Part shown: positions 8,365 to 21,696 of the stretch, one piece after another
Numbering within the stretch: the first letter of the stretch is position 1
Layout of the letters: the number at the start of each line of letters is the position of its first letter
Source of the DNA: Terribacillus sp. DMT04
GTDB lineage: Bacteria > Bacillota > Bacilli > Bacillales > Amphibacillaceae
Length of the DNA: 64,000 bases
Reading direction: 5' to 3'
NCBI RefSeq assembly: GCF_019056395.1
Contig: NZ_CP077639.1
Location: 2,730,001 to 2,794,000, forward strand
Position numbers and translations under genes: made by a program
The notes under the pieces: generated by a model
What the model saw: the letters and a program-made list of their open reading frames with translations, nothing else
Database searches by the model: none
Told to the model about the DNA's origin: nothing

Positions 8365-9366
8365 TTAGCGTTTCATCAGATTGACTGCTTTAGTTGCTCG
8401 TGCATCCTGCAGCCAGCATTCCACTTGATGTGATGCTGACAAATTGGTTGCAGACGGATACACGTTCGCGCACACTTGCATCGCATGGGCGCATCGAGCA
8501 GTAAATGGACAGCCTTGTGGCGGTGCAAACAAATCTGGCGGTGTACCATCAATCGGCTGGAGCACCGCTTCTTGCATATCAAGACGCGGGACAGAATGCA
8601 ATAAGCCAATTGTGTACGGATGCTGCGGATTATAGAAAATAGCATCTTTGTCGCCGGTTTCTACAATTTTGCCGCCATACATAACAGCAACTCGATCCGC
8701 TACTCGAGCTACAACCCCTAAATCATGTGTCACAAGAATAATCGATACACCTGTTTTCTCCTGAATCTCACTGAACAACTCCATAATTTGCGCTTGGATA
8801 GTTACATCAAGAGCTGTTGTCGGTTCATCTGCAATTAAAAGATCTGGTTCACAAATAAGTGCCATTGCAATCACAATACGCTGCCGCATCCCGCCGCTGA
8901 ACTGATGCGGATACTGTTTGAATCTGCTTTCCGGTTCAGCTATCCCTACGAGACGGAGCATATCTATCGCTTTTTGCTTGGCGCTATCGGTGTTTATCGA
9001 CGTATGCTGTTTTAGCCCTTCCGTCAGCTGATCACCAACCGTTAATGTCGGGTTAAGTGCTGTCATCGGATCTTGGAAAATCATCGAGATGTCTACACCG
9101 CGTATCGCACGCATCTCCTTCTTGGACGTCTGGACTAAATCTCTGCCTTTGAATTGGATAGAGCCTTTGACAATCTTCCCGGGCGGTGACGGTATCAACT
9201 GCATGATACTATTACTCGTTACACTCTTTCCGCTGCCAGATTCTCCGACGATGGCAAGTGTTTCTCCTTTGTTCAAGTATAGACTCACACCACGGACAGC
9301 CTGTACGGTTCCACCGTATGTTGTGAAGTGTACATGCAGATCATCAATTTCAAGTATCTTTTCCAT
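8365..9366 (-). CDS. dppD: Peptide ABC transporter ATP-binding protein (DppD/OppD family)
   Basis: ATPase of the dipeptide/oligopeptide importer, 333 residues. Walker A is GESGSGKS at 41-48, the signature is FSGGMRQR near 156-163, Walker [13 protein letters not shown] near 177-187, and the switch histidine THD near 214. The C-terminal oligopeptide-transporter extension contains the CPFTARC...C cysteine cluster usual for OppD/DppD. Only one ATPase is encoded here, whereas many peptide importers have a D/F pair; it may homodimerise or pair with an OppF-like protein elsewhere. The start has GGAGGTGA upstream. Confidence 0.94.
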   Translation of the reverse strand: MEKILEIDDLHVHFTTYGGTVQAVRGVSLYLNKGETLAIVGESGSGKSVTSNSIMQLIPSPPGKIVKGSIQFKGRDLVQTSKKEMRAIRGVDISMIFQDPMTALNPTLTVGDQLTEGLKQHTSINTDSAKQKAIDMLRLVGIAEPESRFKQYPHQFSGGMRQRIVIAMALICEPDLLIADEPTTALDVTIQAQIMELFSEIQEKTGVSIILVTHDLGVVARVADRVAVMYGGKIVETGDKDAIFYNPQHPYTIGLLHSVPRLDMQEAVLQPIDGTPPDLFAPPQGCPFTARCAHAMQVCANVYPSATNLSASHQVECWLQDARATKAVNLMKR

Positions 9367-9370
9367 TTCG

Positions 9371-10324
9371 TCACCTCCTCAGCTTTGGATCGAATGCATC
9401 CCGCAAGCCATCGCCAAGCACATTGAAAGCAAACATCGTCAAGCTGATGAATAGCGCCGGGAAAAACAACAGCCACCAATCTCCAGAAAGAATAGCAGAC
9501 AAGCCATCATTAGCCATGGATCCCCAACTAGCATTCGGCGCTTGGATTCCAAGTCCTAAGAAGCTGAGGAAGGCTTCCGCAAAAATGGCGGACGGAACAG
9601 TCAATGTAATTTGTACGATAATCGGTCCCATTGTATTCGGCAGAAGATTTCTTCGGATGATTCGAGCAGTACTAGCTCCAAGTGTTTTGGAAGCAAGCAC
9701 ATATTCATAATTTCGCAGCTGCATCACCTGACCGCGCACGATTCTGGCCATTCCAATCCAGCCAGTAATTGTTAAAGCAATAATAATCGTAAACAAGCTC
9801 GGCCCCATTACAACGAGCAATAAAATAACAACGAGCAGATGCGGAAGTCCGTAAAGCACCTCAATAATGCGCATCATCATACTGTCGATACGGCCGCCCT
9901 TGTAGCCTGCAATGCCGCCATAGATAATACCAATAAAGAAATCGATTAATGCGGCCGCTATACCCACAAACAACGACACACGCGCACCATGCCATAAGCG
10001 GGTAAACACATCGCGACCTAAATTGTCAGTACCGAACCAATGTGCAGCTGTAGGTGCCAAGTTTTGATTTCGCAAAGCACCTTCTGAAATGGAATATGGC
10101 GAAAGAATTGGCGCAAAGATTGCCGCCAAGATTAATACGACTAAAAAGAACAGACCCGTTACAGCGAGCCGATTTCTCTTCAGACGAATCCAGGCATCTT
10201 TATAGAAAGACAGACTAGGTCGAGAAACTTCTTCCGCCTTGCTTAAATCCTTGTCAATTGGCTGAAACCATTCATCGGGTATTTGCTGTACTGCTGTATT
10301 GATTGGACGATTGGAATGTTCCAT
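9371..10324 (-). CDS. dppC: Peptide ABC transporter permease (DppC/OppC family)
   Basis: Inner-membrane permease of 317 residues with an N-terminal cytoplasmic tail and the OppC N-domain (about 38-90, including the [20 protein letters not shown] block). Five to six membrane segments follow, with the EAA-type coupling loop ([20 protein letters not shown]). It starts with ATG behind AAGGAGG, 2 nt after the dppB stop, and pairs with DppB. Confidence 0.94.
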   Translation of the reverse strand: MEHSNRPINTAVQQIPDEWFQPIDKDLSKAEEVSRPSLSFYKDAWIRLKRNRLAVTGLFFLVVLILAAIFAPILSPYSISEGALRNQNLAPTAAHWFGTDNLGRDVFTRLWHGARVSLFVGIAAALIDFFIGIIYGGIAGYKGGRIDSMMMRIIEVLYGLPHLLVVILLLVVMGPSLFTIIIALTITGWIGMARIVRGQVMQLRNYEYVLASKTLGASTARIIRRNLLPNTMGPIIVQITLTVPSAIFAEAFLSFLGLGIQAPNASWGSMANDGLSAILSGDWWLLFFPALFISLTMFAFNVLGDGLRDAFDPKLRR

Positions 10325-10326
10325 TG

Positions 10327-11262
10327 TTAGCTGCCTCCTTTCTTATGCAGCTTAATACGCGGATCGAGGATGCTGTAAACGACATCAACTAAGAACAGCA
10401 TAAAAATAAGAAAGGCACTGTAAAAGACGGTTGTACCCATAATGACCGGATAATCGCGGTTATTAATGCTTTCAACGAAGTATTTTCCCATTCCTGGTAT
10501 CGCAAAAATGCGCTCAATCACAAATGTACCGGTTAAAATTGCCGCCACAAGCGTTCCCAATATTGTTACAACAGGCATCAATGCATTCCGCAGTGCATGC
10601 TTGATAACAATTTTTACTGGTGAAAGTCCTTTGGCACGGGCTGTTTTGATATAGTCCTGTGATAATACTTCCAGCATGCTGGACCTTGTCAGTCTGGCAA
10701 TGATGGCGGTAGGACCAGTAGCCAGCGCGATGATTGGCATGATCATATGCATTGGTGAAGACCACGTTGCGGCGGGCAATAACTGCAAATTAACAGCGAG
10801 CTGCTGAATTAATAAGGTAGCCAAAATAAAGTTGGGCACCGAGATACCAAGCACTGCTAGTGTCATTGCTATATAATCAATAATGCCATTATGCTTTAGT
10901 GCTGCCAGCACACCTAACGTGATGCCAGATAAAAGGGCAATCGTAATTGTCCACATACCAAGCTCAGCTGATATTGGAAACCCTCTGCTCAGCAGATCAT
11001 TCACTGTTTCAGTTGGCTGTTTAATGGACGGTCCAAAGTCAAACGTCACCAACGATTTGAGCCAAATTCCATATTGCGTAAGCATTGGTTCATCTAAATG
11101 ATAATGTGCGTTCAAGTTTTCCTGGACAGCTTCGCTCGTACTTCGGTCTTGCGTTGTAAACGGATTACCAGGTATGCTGTGCATCAAGATGAAGGTCAAA
11201 GTCGCGATTACAAAAATGGTTGCAACCATAATCAGAAATCGGCGAATCAGATAAATCGCCAT
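10327..11262 (-). CDS. dppB: Peptide ABC transporter permease (DppB/OppB family)
   Basis: Inner-membrane permease of 311 residues. The N-terminal membrane segment is MAIYLIRRFLIMVATIFV-like. About six membrane helices follow, with the OppB coupling loop (DYIKTARAKGLSPVKIVIKHALRNALMP) between them. It is the first gene of dppBCDE-ykfABC. There is no dppA (D-aminopeptidase) upstream, unlike B. subtilis. The start follows TTAGGAGTGAGGAG. The 546-bp region upstream holds CodY-like and cre-like sites. Confidence 0.94.
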   Translation of the reverse strand: MAIYLIRRFLIMVATIFVIATLTFILMHSIPGNPFTTQDRSTSEAVQENLNAHYHLDEPMLTQYGIWLKSLVTFDFGPSIKQPTETVNDLLSRGFPISAELGMWTITIALLSGITLGVLAALKHNGIIDYIAMTLAVLGISVPNFILATLLIQQLAVNLQLLPAATWSSPMHMIMPIIALATGPTAIIARLTRSSMLEVLSQDYIKTARAKGLSPVKIVIKHALRNALMPVVTILGTLVAAILTGTFVIERIFAIPGMGKYFVESINNRDYPVIMGTTVFYSAFLIFMLFLVDVVYSILDPRIKLHKKGGS

Positions 11263-11453
11263 AAGCTCCTCACTCCTAACGGAAGATCGTATGCAGCGAG
11301 CGCCAATCTGGTTAAAGCACGCGTGCCGCTTTGTAGATTTCTTTTTCGATTAAAAGTTGTACGTTACATCTCAGAAGGGTCTGGAACCCGCTTTCCAGAT
11401 TTAAAGTGCTTTGAGCGGCAAAATATGAAAAAATCTTGTCCCTCCGCACTCTT

Positions 11454-11467
11454 TGGAAGCGTTTACA
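11454..11467. promoter_or_regulatory. Candidate cre (CcpA) site upstream of dppB
   Basis: TGGAAGCGTTTACA matches the cre consensus TGWAANCGNTNWCA at all but one constrained position. It sits just downstream of a weak minus-strand promoter candidate (TTACAT, 16 nt, TAATAA; 11475-11502), overlapping its expected start. Catabolite control of peptide uptake would be consistent. A partly overlapping ACTAAT-N4-ATTAGT inverted repeat lies at 11467-11482. Confidence 0.5.
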
Positions 11468-11678
11468 CTAATCTTTATTAGTAAATAAGCCTCTTCATGT
11501 AACTTTGTCATCAACAGGTTATCCTTCTCGGTCTGCAAATCTGTTTCTACTGCTAATTATGCATCCAACATGAATCGCCCAGCTTGCTCCCTGCAACCGT
11601 ATGTATAATCTAATAAGACAGGGTTGCTTGGCATGTTTTCCGTATATCCTCCTTTCGCTAAGGCTACATTATTTAATG

Positions 11679-11693
11679 AATTTTCTAATTATT
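11679..11693. promoter_or_regulatory. Candidate CodY box at the dpp promoter
   Basis: AATTTTCTAATTATT matches the CodY consensus AATTTTCWGAAAATT at 12 of 15 positions. It directly abuts the -10 of the candidate dpp promoter. dpp is a classical CodY target in B. subtilis, so repression under amino-acid sufficiency is expected. Confidence 0.5.
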
Positions 11694-11719
11694 ATAGCAC
11701 AGCCTATTTAGGTGCGGAA
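11691..11719 (-). promoter_or_regulatory. Candidate sigma-A promoter of dpp-ykf
   Basis: On the minus strand TGCTATAAT is an extended -10 (TATAAT complement at 11691-11696). The -35 at 17 bp (TTCCGC) is poor, as is common for TGn promoters. It lies between the murA terminator and dppB. Confidence 0.5.
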
Positions 11720-11760
11720 GGCAGATTCAGATATTGTACGGAAGGTTATCTTACAAAAGC

Positions 11761-11795
11761 AAAAAAAAATAAGCCCCTTTTTCAAGAGACTTATT
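11761..11795 (-). terminator. murA terminator
   Basis: AATAAG/CTTATT stem with further pairs, followed by nine T on the minus strand, 13 bp after the murA stop. Confidence 0.85.
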
Positions 11796-11808
11796 CCTAT
11801 TTTACGCT

Positions 11809-13113
11809 TTAGTATGTTGTTTCCTCTACAGCAGCTGCTGCTTCTTCGAAAACTTCATCATTCACGCGTTCAATTTCCGCACCTAGCAAAGCGAGTTTAC
11901 CGTGGAAATCAACGTATCCGCGATCCAAGTGCTTAAGTTCCGTTACGCGCGTATAACCATCGGATATCAAACCGGCTAGAATGAGCGCTGCTCCAGCTCG
12001 GAGGTCCGTTGCGGCAACTTCAGCACCTTGCAAATCTGTTGGACCTTCCATAATAACGCTGCGGCCTTCAATCTTAATATTCGCATTCATCCGGCGGAAT
12101 TCTTCCACGTGCATGAAACGATTCTCAAACACAGTCTCCGTAATGATGCTAGTGCCTTCTGCACATAACATCAATGCCATCATCTGTGATTGCATATCAG
12201 TTGGGAATCCTGGGTGTGGTAATGTTTTAACATCCGTTGCTGTTAATTTATCAGGACCGATGACATGAATACCATTCGCTTTCTCTTTAATGGATACACC
12301 CATCTCTTCCATCTTGGCAGCAAGCGCACTTACATGCTCCAACTCCACGCCTTCAATCAGGACGTCACCTTTTGTGATTGCTGCTGCAACCATGAATGTT
12401 CCCGCTTCGATACGGTCGCCAATCATTGTATGCTCAGCACCAACTAATTCTTCGACACCCTCAATCCGAATTGTTTCTGTACCGGCTCCGACGATTTTGG
12501 CACCCATTTTATTCAAGTAGTTAGCCAAATCGACAATCTCCGGTTCTTTCGCACAATTCTCTAAAACCGTTGTTCCTTCAGCCAATGCGGCAGCCATAAT
12601 AATGTTCTCTGTCGCACCGACACTTGGTACATCCAAATAAACTTTCGCACCTTGCAAGCGGCCTTCTGTACGCAATTCTACATAGCCATTTCCTACTTGC
12701 ACCTTAGCTCCCATCGCTTCGAACCCTTTCAGGTGCTGATCGATAGGTCTGGATCCAATTGCACATCCGCCTGGCAATGCAACTTTCGCATGACCGAAAC
12801 GAGCTAGCAATGGTCCGAGTACCAATACAGATGCACGCATCTTCCGAACATACTCGAAAGGCGCTTCTGTCGTCATTGGCTTCGCTGCATCAACAGTGAT
12901 TGTACCTTCGCTGAAATTAACCTCAGCATTCATGCTGCGCAGTACTTCATTAATCGTATAAACATCGGCTAAAGCCGGTACATTATGAATAACACTTTTC
13001 CCTCTACTTGCAACTATACTTGCTGCGATGACAGGCAGTACGGCATTTTTCGCACCTTCGACCTTGACAGATCCCTTCAGCTGCCTTCCACCACGGACGA
13101 TGATTTTTTCCAA
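11809..13113 (-). CDS. murAA: UDP-N-acetylglucosamine 1-carboxyvinyltransferase (first copy)
   Basis: Commits UDP-GlcNAc to peptidoglycan by adding enolpyruvate from PEP. The 434-residue EPSP-synthase-fold enzyme has K22/N23 in [13 protein letters not shown] and the catalytic cysteine C117 in [15 protein letters not shown] (the fosfomycin target). A TTG start at 13111-13113 gives MEKIIVRGG, with GGAGGAG 8 nt upstream. Position next to ywmB and ywzB and downstream of the ATP synthase operon identifies the MurAA orthologue. A second copy lies at 37.9 kb. Confidence 0.95.
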   Translation of the reverse strand: MEKIIVRGGRQLKGSVKVEGAKNAVLPVIAASIVASRGKSVIHNVPALADVYTINEVLRSMNAEVNFSEGTITVDAAKPMTTEAPFEYVRKMRASVLVLGPLLARFGHAKVALPGGCAIGSRPIDQHLKGFEAMGAKVQVGNGYVELRTEGRLQGAKVYLDVPSVGATENIIMAAALAEGTTVLENCAKEPEIVDLANYLNKMGAKIVGAGTETIRIEGVEELVGAEHTMIGDRIEAGTFMVAAAITKGDVLIEGVELEHVSALAAKMEEMGVSIKEKANGIHVIGPDKLTATDVKTLPHPGFPTDMQSQMMALMLCAEGTSIITETVFENRFMHVEEFRRMNANIKIEGRSVIMEGPTDLQGAEVAATDLRAGAALILAGLISDGYTRVTELKHLDRGYVDFHGKLALLGAEIERVNDEVFEEAAAAVEETTY

Positions 13114-13146
13114 GTTTCATTCTCCTCCGCGTCCAATTTCACTATA

Positions 13147-13854
13147 TTAATATTCAGTCGTTATGATAGGCGTTCCTACAGTTACTGTTGATTGCCCATT
13201 CCCTTCATGTAATGCAAGCTGAACATTCATGTTGTCAGCTAAGGAATGGCTTGCTTTCAATTGTGTTGTATACCCTGTTGTAGTCGTGTAAACGTTATCT
13301 TCCGTATTCGTGAGTTGTTGAACATCTAATTTTTTCATGACATTCTGAAACAAAATATCCTCGCTTATTTTATCACCGAAACCCGCTTTCAGACAAGCGA
13401 ATTTTTTTGCACTACTCGTGAAATATCGAGATTCTGCCTCAGCCGTCAAGTCTTGGACAAATGCTTGTGCTTTATCCGTCCATTCTGAACCGGAAACAGT
13501 ATAAACGATTTCCGCTTGATACGCCTTATCAGTCGGTACTACTAGCAATATACGTTCGACAGCAGCAAATTGTTTATGGGGGGTATGTACCACAAATTTT
13601 GCGGCATTTTCCGAAATTTCCTTGGAAATATGTCCATGTGTCTCCAAACTTGTCAAAACTTCTTGTATTTCGTGCTGTGAAACAGCTTCCCGTATCGTAA
13701 CCTCATACTGAAGCAGGTCCGCTCCCTCGCTTTTCAAAACATCGTACATCCGGTCAACATCTTCTGTCACTTGAACTGCTTCTGCTGCATATGACTCTAT
13801 ACCATAACCGATAAGCATACATATAATTACGATTAATGCGAGATAATGTTTCAT
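13147..13854 (-). CDS. ywmB: YwmB-family secreted protein
   Basis: A 235-residue exported protein of unknown function, conserved next to murAA in bacilli. The N-terminus is a signal peptide (residues 1 to about 23, likely cleavage after SYA/AA). The rest is soluble, alternating helices and strands of the YwmB (TATA-box-binding-like) family. The ATG follows GGGGAGA. The gap to murA is 33 bp, so the two are probably cotranscribed. Confidence 0.85.
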   Translation of the reverse strand: MKHYLALIVIICMLIGYGIESYAAEAVQVTEDVDRMYDVLKSEGADLLQYEVTIREAVSQHEIQEVLTSLETHGHISKEISENAAKFVVHTPHKQFAAVERILLVVPTDKAYQAEIVYTVSGSEWTDKAQAFVQDLTAEAESRYFTSSAKKFACLKAGFGDKISEDILFQNVMKKLDVQQLTNTEDNVYTTTTGYTTQLKASHSLADNMNVQLALHEGNGQSTVTVGTPIITTEY

Positions 13855-13969
13855 TTTTGTTTCTCCCCTGTCCCTGTCATGATAGGAACAGTATGAACAC
13901 TAAATCGGTTACATATACAGAGTCTGGTAGATTACTAGAATAAATACTAGTGCTTCTTCATCCATCCTG

Positions 13970-14203
13970 CTAGAACAAGTACTGAAGCTGCTTCGTCCAG
14001 CTTACTAGTTGAAGAAATACATTGCTGACAGTTGTACCAATAACAATAGTCAAAAAGATGATTAACATTCTTGCTTCAAATACTTTTCCTTTTTTAATTA
14101 ATGCGTCTACATTGACCCCCATCAATATACGCCATGTAAGTGCCATAAAAGCAATGTGGGAAGCAATCCCAAGCATCGCATCTTGGCCTAATACAGCAAA
14201 CAT
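13970..14203 (-). CDS. ywzB: DUF1146 small membrane protein (YwzB)
   Basis: A 77-residue protein with two predicted membrane helices (about 8-30 and 45-68) and a short basic loop (KKGKVFEAR), typical of DUF1146. Function is unknown. The start is ATG with AAGGAGTG upstream. It lies between the atpC terminator and ywmB, as in B. subtilis. Confidence 0.85.
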   Translation of the reverse strand: MFAVLGQDAMLGIASHIAFMALTWRILMGVNVDALIKKGKVFEARMLIIFLTIVIGTTVSNVFLQLVSWTKQLQYLF

Positions 14204-14360
14204 ATGCTACACTCCTTAGCGGATAAGCAGATACATGCTGACTTTCTTGTCACATAATACCTAGTTATCCTTATTTCCGTACTATTAAACACGTTTCATC
14301 AAATTATACCGGTAATCATGCTGATTCGCTATGATTATTGCCCAGGAAATAGATTCTAGA

Positions 14361-14394
14361 AAAAAAAACAGCACTCCTTGTCGGAATGCTGTTT
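14361..14394 (-). terminator. ATP synthase operon terminator
   Basis: A 12-bp stem (AAACAGCACTCC paired with GGAATGCTGTTT through one G-U pair), 5-nt loop, and eight or more T on the minus strand, right after atpC. Confidence 0.95.
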
Positions 14395-14398
14395 TTCA

Positions 14399-14815
<417 letters not shown>

Positions 14816-14844
14816 CTATCCTACTATTACATGATTGCTGCTTA

Positions 14845-17147
<2,303 letters not shown>

Positions 17148-17185
17148 CTAAGGAATACGTGCAGCATTCCGTTATTTATAAAGCA

Positions 17186-18697
<1,512 letters not shown>

Positions 18698-18709
18698 TCA
18701 CCTCTATCC

Positions 18710-19255
18710 TTATTTGCTCACATTTACTAAATTACGTTCGATACGTGTCAGCTTGTTTTTAATCGTGCTGTCGTAGATTGTATTGCCAATCCGTACTTTT
18801 AAACCGCCAAGCAGTGTCGGATCAACTTTGTTATCTATTGAAACAGCTTTTTTGCCGAGTTTTTGGGCGAATGTCTCAGCTACTGTCTGTTTCTCCGTCT
18901 CAGAAAGTGCACGTACAGAATAAACTGTTGCCTGGGCAGTGCCTTGGCTTTCGTCATACAAAGCTTGAAAGCTGTCTGCTACTTGAGGAATACTGTCAAT
19001 TCGTCCAGCATCCAATAACAGCTTTAATGTATTGCGAACTTCGATGCTTCCAGCAGCGAAGCTTGTTTCAATCAATGTCTTCTTCTTATCCAAGCCAATC
19101 TTCGGCTCTGAAAGGAAACGGACAAAAGCAGCATCGTTCTGTGCCACTTGCTTCGCTGTGTGCAATTCGGATCGCACGCTCTCGACGATATCACGATTTA
19201 CTGCTACTTCGAACAGTGCTTCTGCATATCGTTTTACAATTGTCACATCACGCAT
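18710..19255 (-). CDS. atpH: F1Fo ATP synthase delta subunit
   Basis: Peripheral-stalk subunit joining F1 to subunit b (OSCP homologue), 181 residues. The N-terminus is VKRYAEALFEVA and the C-terminal signature LGGLKVRIGNTIYDSTIKNKL is intact. It follows atpF after 3 nt. Confidence 0.97.
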   Translation of the reverse strand: MRDVTIVKRYAEALFEVAVNRDIVESVRSELHTAKQVAQNDAAFVRFLSEPKIGLDKKKTLIETSFAAGSIEVRNTLKLLLDAGRIDSIPQVADSFQALYDESQGTAQATVYSVRALSETEKQTVAETFAQKLGKKAVSIDNKVDPTLLGGLKVRIGNTIYDSTIKNKLTRIERNLVNVSK

Positions 19256-19258
19256 GGC

Positions 19259-19768
19259 TTATCGCCCCAATTCTTTCACATATTCACTGATAAGCTTGTC
19301 TTGATCTTCGGAAGAGATCTCCTTCTCGATGATCTTGCTTGCAATCTGAACGGAAAGGCTTGCCACTTGTGCTTGCAACGCTTGCATTGCTTTTTCCTTC
19401 TCGTGTGCGATATCTTCCACAGCGGCCTCTTTCAGACGCTCTGATTCACGTCGTGCTGCAGCAATAATATTTTCTTCCTGCTGCTGCCCGGCTTTTCTTG
19501 CTTCTTCTATAATAGCTTGTGCTTCCGCACGTGTTTGTTTTAATTCTTCTGCAGCTGTTTTCGTTGCTGCTTCAGCTTCCTTGCGGCTTGCTTCTGCCAT
19601 ATCAATCTCATTTGAGATGTATTCCTGGCGGTCCTGCATGACTTTTAATAATGGTTTCCATGCGAACTTCTTAAGAAGCGCCAGCAGGATGATAAAGCTG
19701 ATAAGTTGAATCAACATGCTACCGATAGGTAATCCACCTACTGCAGCACCAATCGTAAGTGTTTGCAA
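19259..19768 (-). CDS. atpF: F1Fo ATP synthase b subunit
   Basis: Peripheral stalk: one N-terminal membrane helix (about 15-33) followed by a long charged coiled coil. The start is set at TTG 19766-19768 (MQTLTIGAAVGG, 169 residues) because AAAGGAG lies 8 nt upstream. A GTG three codons earlier (19775-19777) sits directly on the SD and is unlikely. The 120-bp gap to atpE is longer than elsewhere in the operon. Confidence 0.95.
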   Translation of the reverse strand: MQTLTIGAAVGGLPIGSMLIQLISFIILLALLKKFAWKPLLKVMQDRQEYISNEIDMAEASRKEAEAATKTAAEELKQTRAEAQAIIEEARKAGQQQEENIIAAARRESERLKEAAVEDIAHEKEKAMQALQAQVASLSVQIASKIIEKEISSEDQDKLISEYVKELGR

Positions 19769-19897
19769 CTGTGCCACTCCTTTCGAGCTGAACTGTCATT
19801 TTCCCAAATCAATCGGGTTTTACAAAAAGAATGGCGAATATTCAAGATATAGAATTTCGCCATTCATTCAAATTATAGAGTACTTGCGATAGGTGAA

Positions 19898-20863
<966 letters not shown>

Positions 20864-20883
20864 TTAATTTCACCTCTTTCATA

Positions 20884-21255
20884 CTAGTCTTTTAAACTCG
20901 TGAAGAAACTATCTATAAAGATAATGATGTAGCCAGCAGCCAATCCAATTACTACTGCGATAAGATGGAAATAAGCGTCAAAACGCAGTGCGAGCATTAC
21001 TGCAAGCACAGACGCTGCCATGCGGGAAAAGGTGCCTAAGGCAGGTATTCTGCCATGTGCTGCGACAGCTTCAGTGAACTGTCTGACTTTCCGTTGGAGA
21101 AGCCACATGGAGAAAAAACTGACTGAAGCTCCAAGAAACAAGCCGAGGAAAATGCGCTGGTACGGGGTAAAACCCGCTCCAAGCATCAAAAGTGCCAGTA
21201 AATATAGCATCCATTTGCATTGTCGTGCATGTATCATCTTATTGACCTGCTGCAT
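20884..21255 (-). CDS. atpI: ATP synthase protein I
   Basis: Small membrane protein with four predicted helices, encoded first in most atp operons; it helps c-ring assembly or ion supply. A start at ATG 21253-21255 (MQQVNKMIHARQ, 123 residues) is preferred because GGGAG lies 8 nt upstream; an ATG five codons earlier is upstream of that SD. It is divergent in sequence, as usual for AtpI. Confidence 0.88.
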   Translation of the reverse strand: MQQVNKMIHARQCKWMLYLLALLMLGAGFTPYQRIFLGLFLGASVSFFSMWLLQRKVRQFTEAVAAHGRIPALGTFSRMAASVLAVMLALRFDAYFHLIAVVIGLAAGYIIIFIDSFFTSLKD

Positions 21256-21270
21256 TTTCATTACTCCCAT

Positions 21271-21696
21271 GCGTGTAAGACGTACATTTACTGCTTATAC
21301 TTATGTATGGAAAGCGGTAAATTCGTGAAGCTCTTGGATCGACCTGCAAACCACAAAGTACATATAATTGCTTGTCCACCATTATAGTCTTCTGCACTGG
21401 TACTTATACTGCTCTGTCTGGGCGCTGCGCGCAAACCACGCCACACACTTGAAGCAGATTACCCACCATGTGCAAGTTATAGAATACAATAGGGTTATTC
21501 ACAGTGTCAATACAAGATTGTGAAATAACTTACAAAGTTAACAGAAACCTTACACGACAACATTGGATACGCTTCCACAAAAGTGGTTAAGGAAAGGTCT
21601 ACCCGTATTAAACGCATAGGCCTTTCCCAATCATTATATCTGATATTGCGCACTTTATATATGACAATTTTGTGACACATGTTTCACTTGGCTGTA
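21271..21696. other. Intergenic region between subtilase and atp operon
   Basis: 426 bp without a gene. It contains the atp promoter and, at 21590-21627, an imperfect hairpin (GGAAAGG-T-CTA paired with TAG-G-CCTTTCC) that may end the subtilase transcript, although it lacks a clear T run. Confidence 0.6.
21481..21510 (-). promoter_or_regulatory. Sigma-A promoter of the atp operon
   Basis: Minus-strand TTGACA (complement at 21505-21510), 18-bp spacer and TATTCT (complement at 21481-21486). Perfect -35, moderate -10, about 225 bp upstream of atpI. Confidence 0.7.

Larger units (their letters stand above)
11263..11808 (-). other. Long non-coding leader region of the dpp-ykf operon
   Basis: 546 bp without a convincing gene. 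It holds the murA terminator (11761-11795), a promoter with extended -10 and CodY-like box, a second weak promoter with a cre-like site, and a perfect 7-bp hairpin (TCTGGAA/TTCCAGA, 11380-11399). A strong SD (AAAGGAGG) at about 11650-11657 on the minus strand precedes a short 25-codon reading frame by an overlong 13 nt. I do not recognise a riboswitch class; GCGGAGGGAC superficially resembles part of the SAM-I box, but the rest of the motif is missing. Confidence 0.6.

Noticed and set aside
11400-11460. GCGGAGGGAC resembling the core of a SAM-I riboswitch upstream of dppB
   Set aside because: The adjoining GGCCC, GATGAA and CCGGCAAC elements and the P1-P4 layout are absent.
11624-11812. 62-codon plus-strand frame in the dpp leader
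   Set aside because: Runs through the murA terminator and the promoter elements, has no SD, and matches nothing known.
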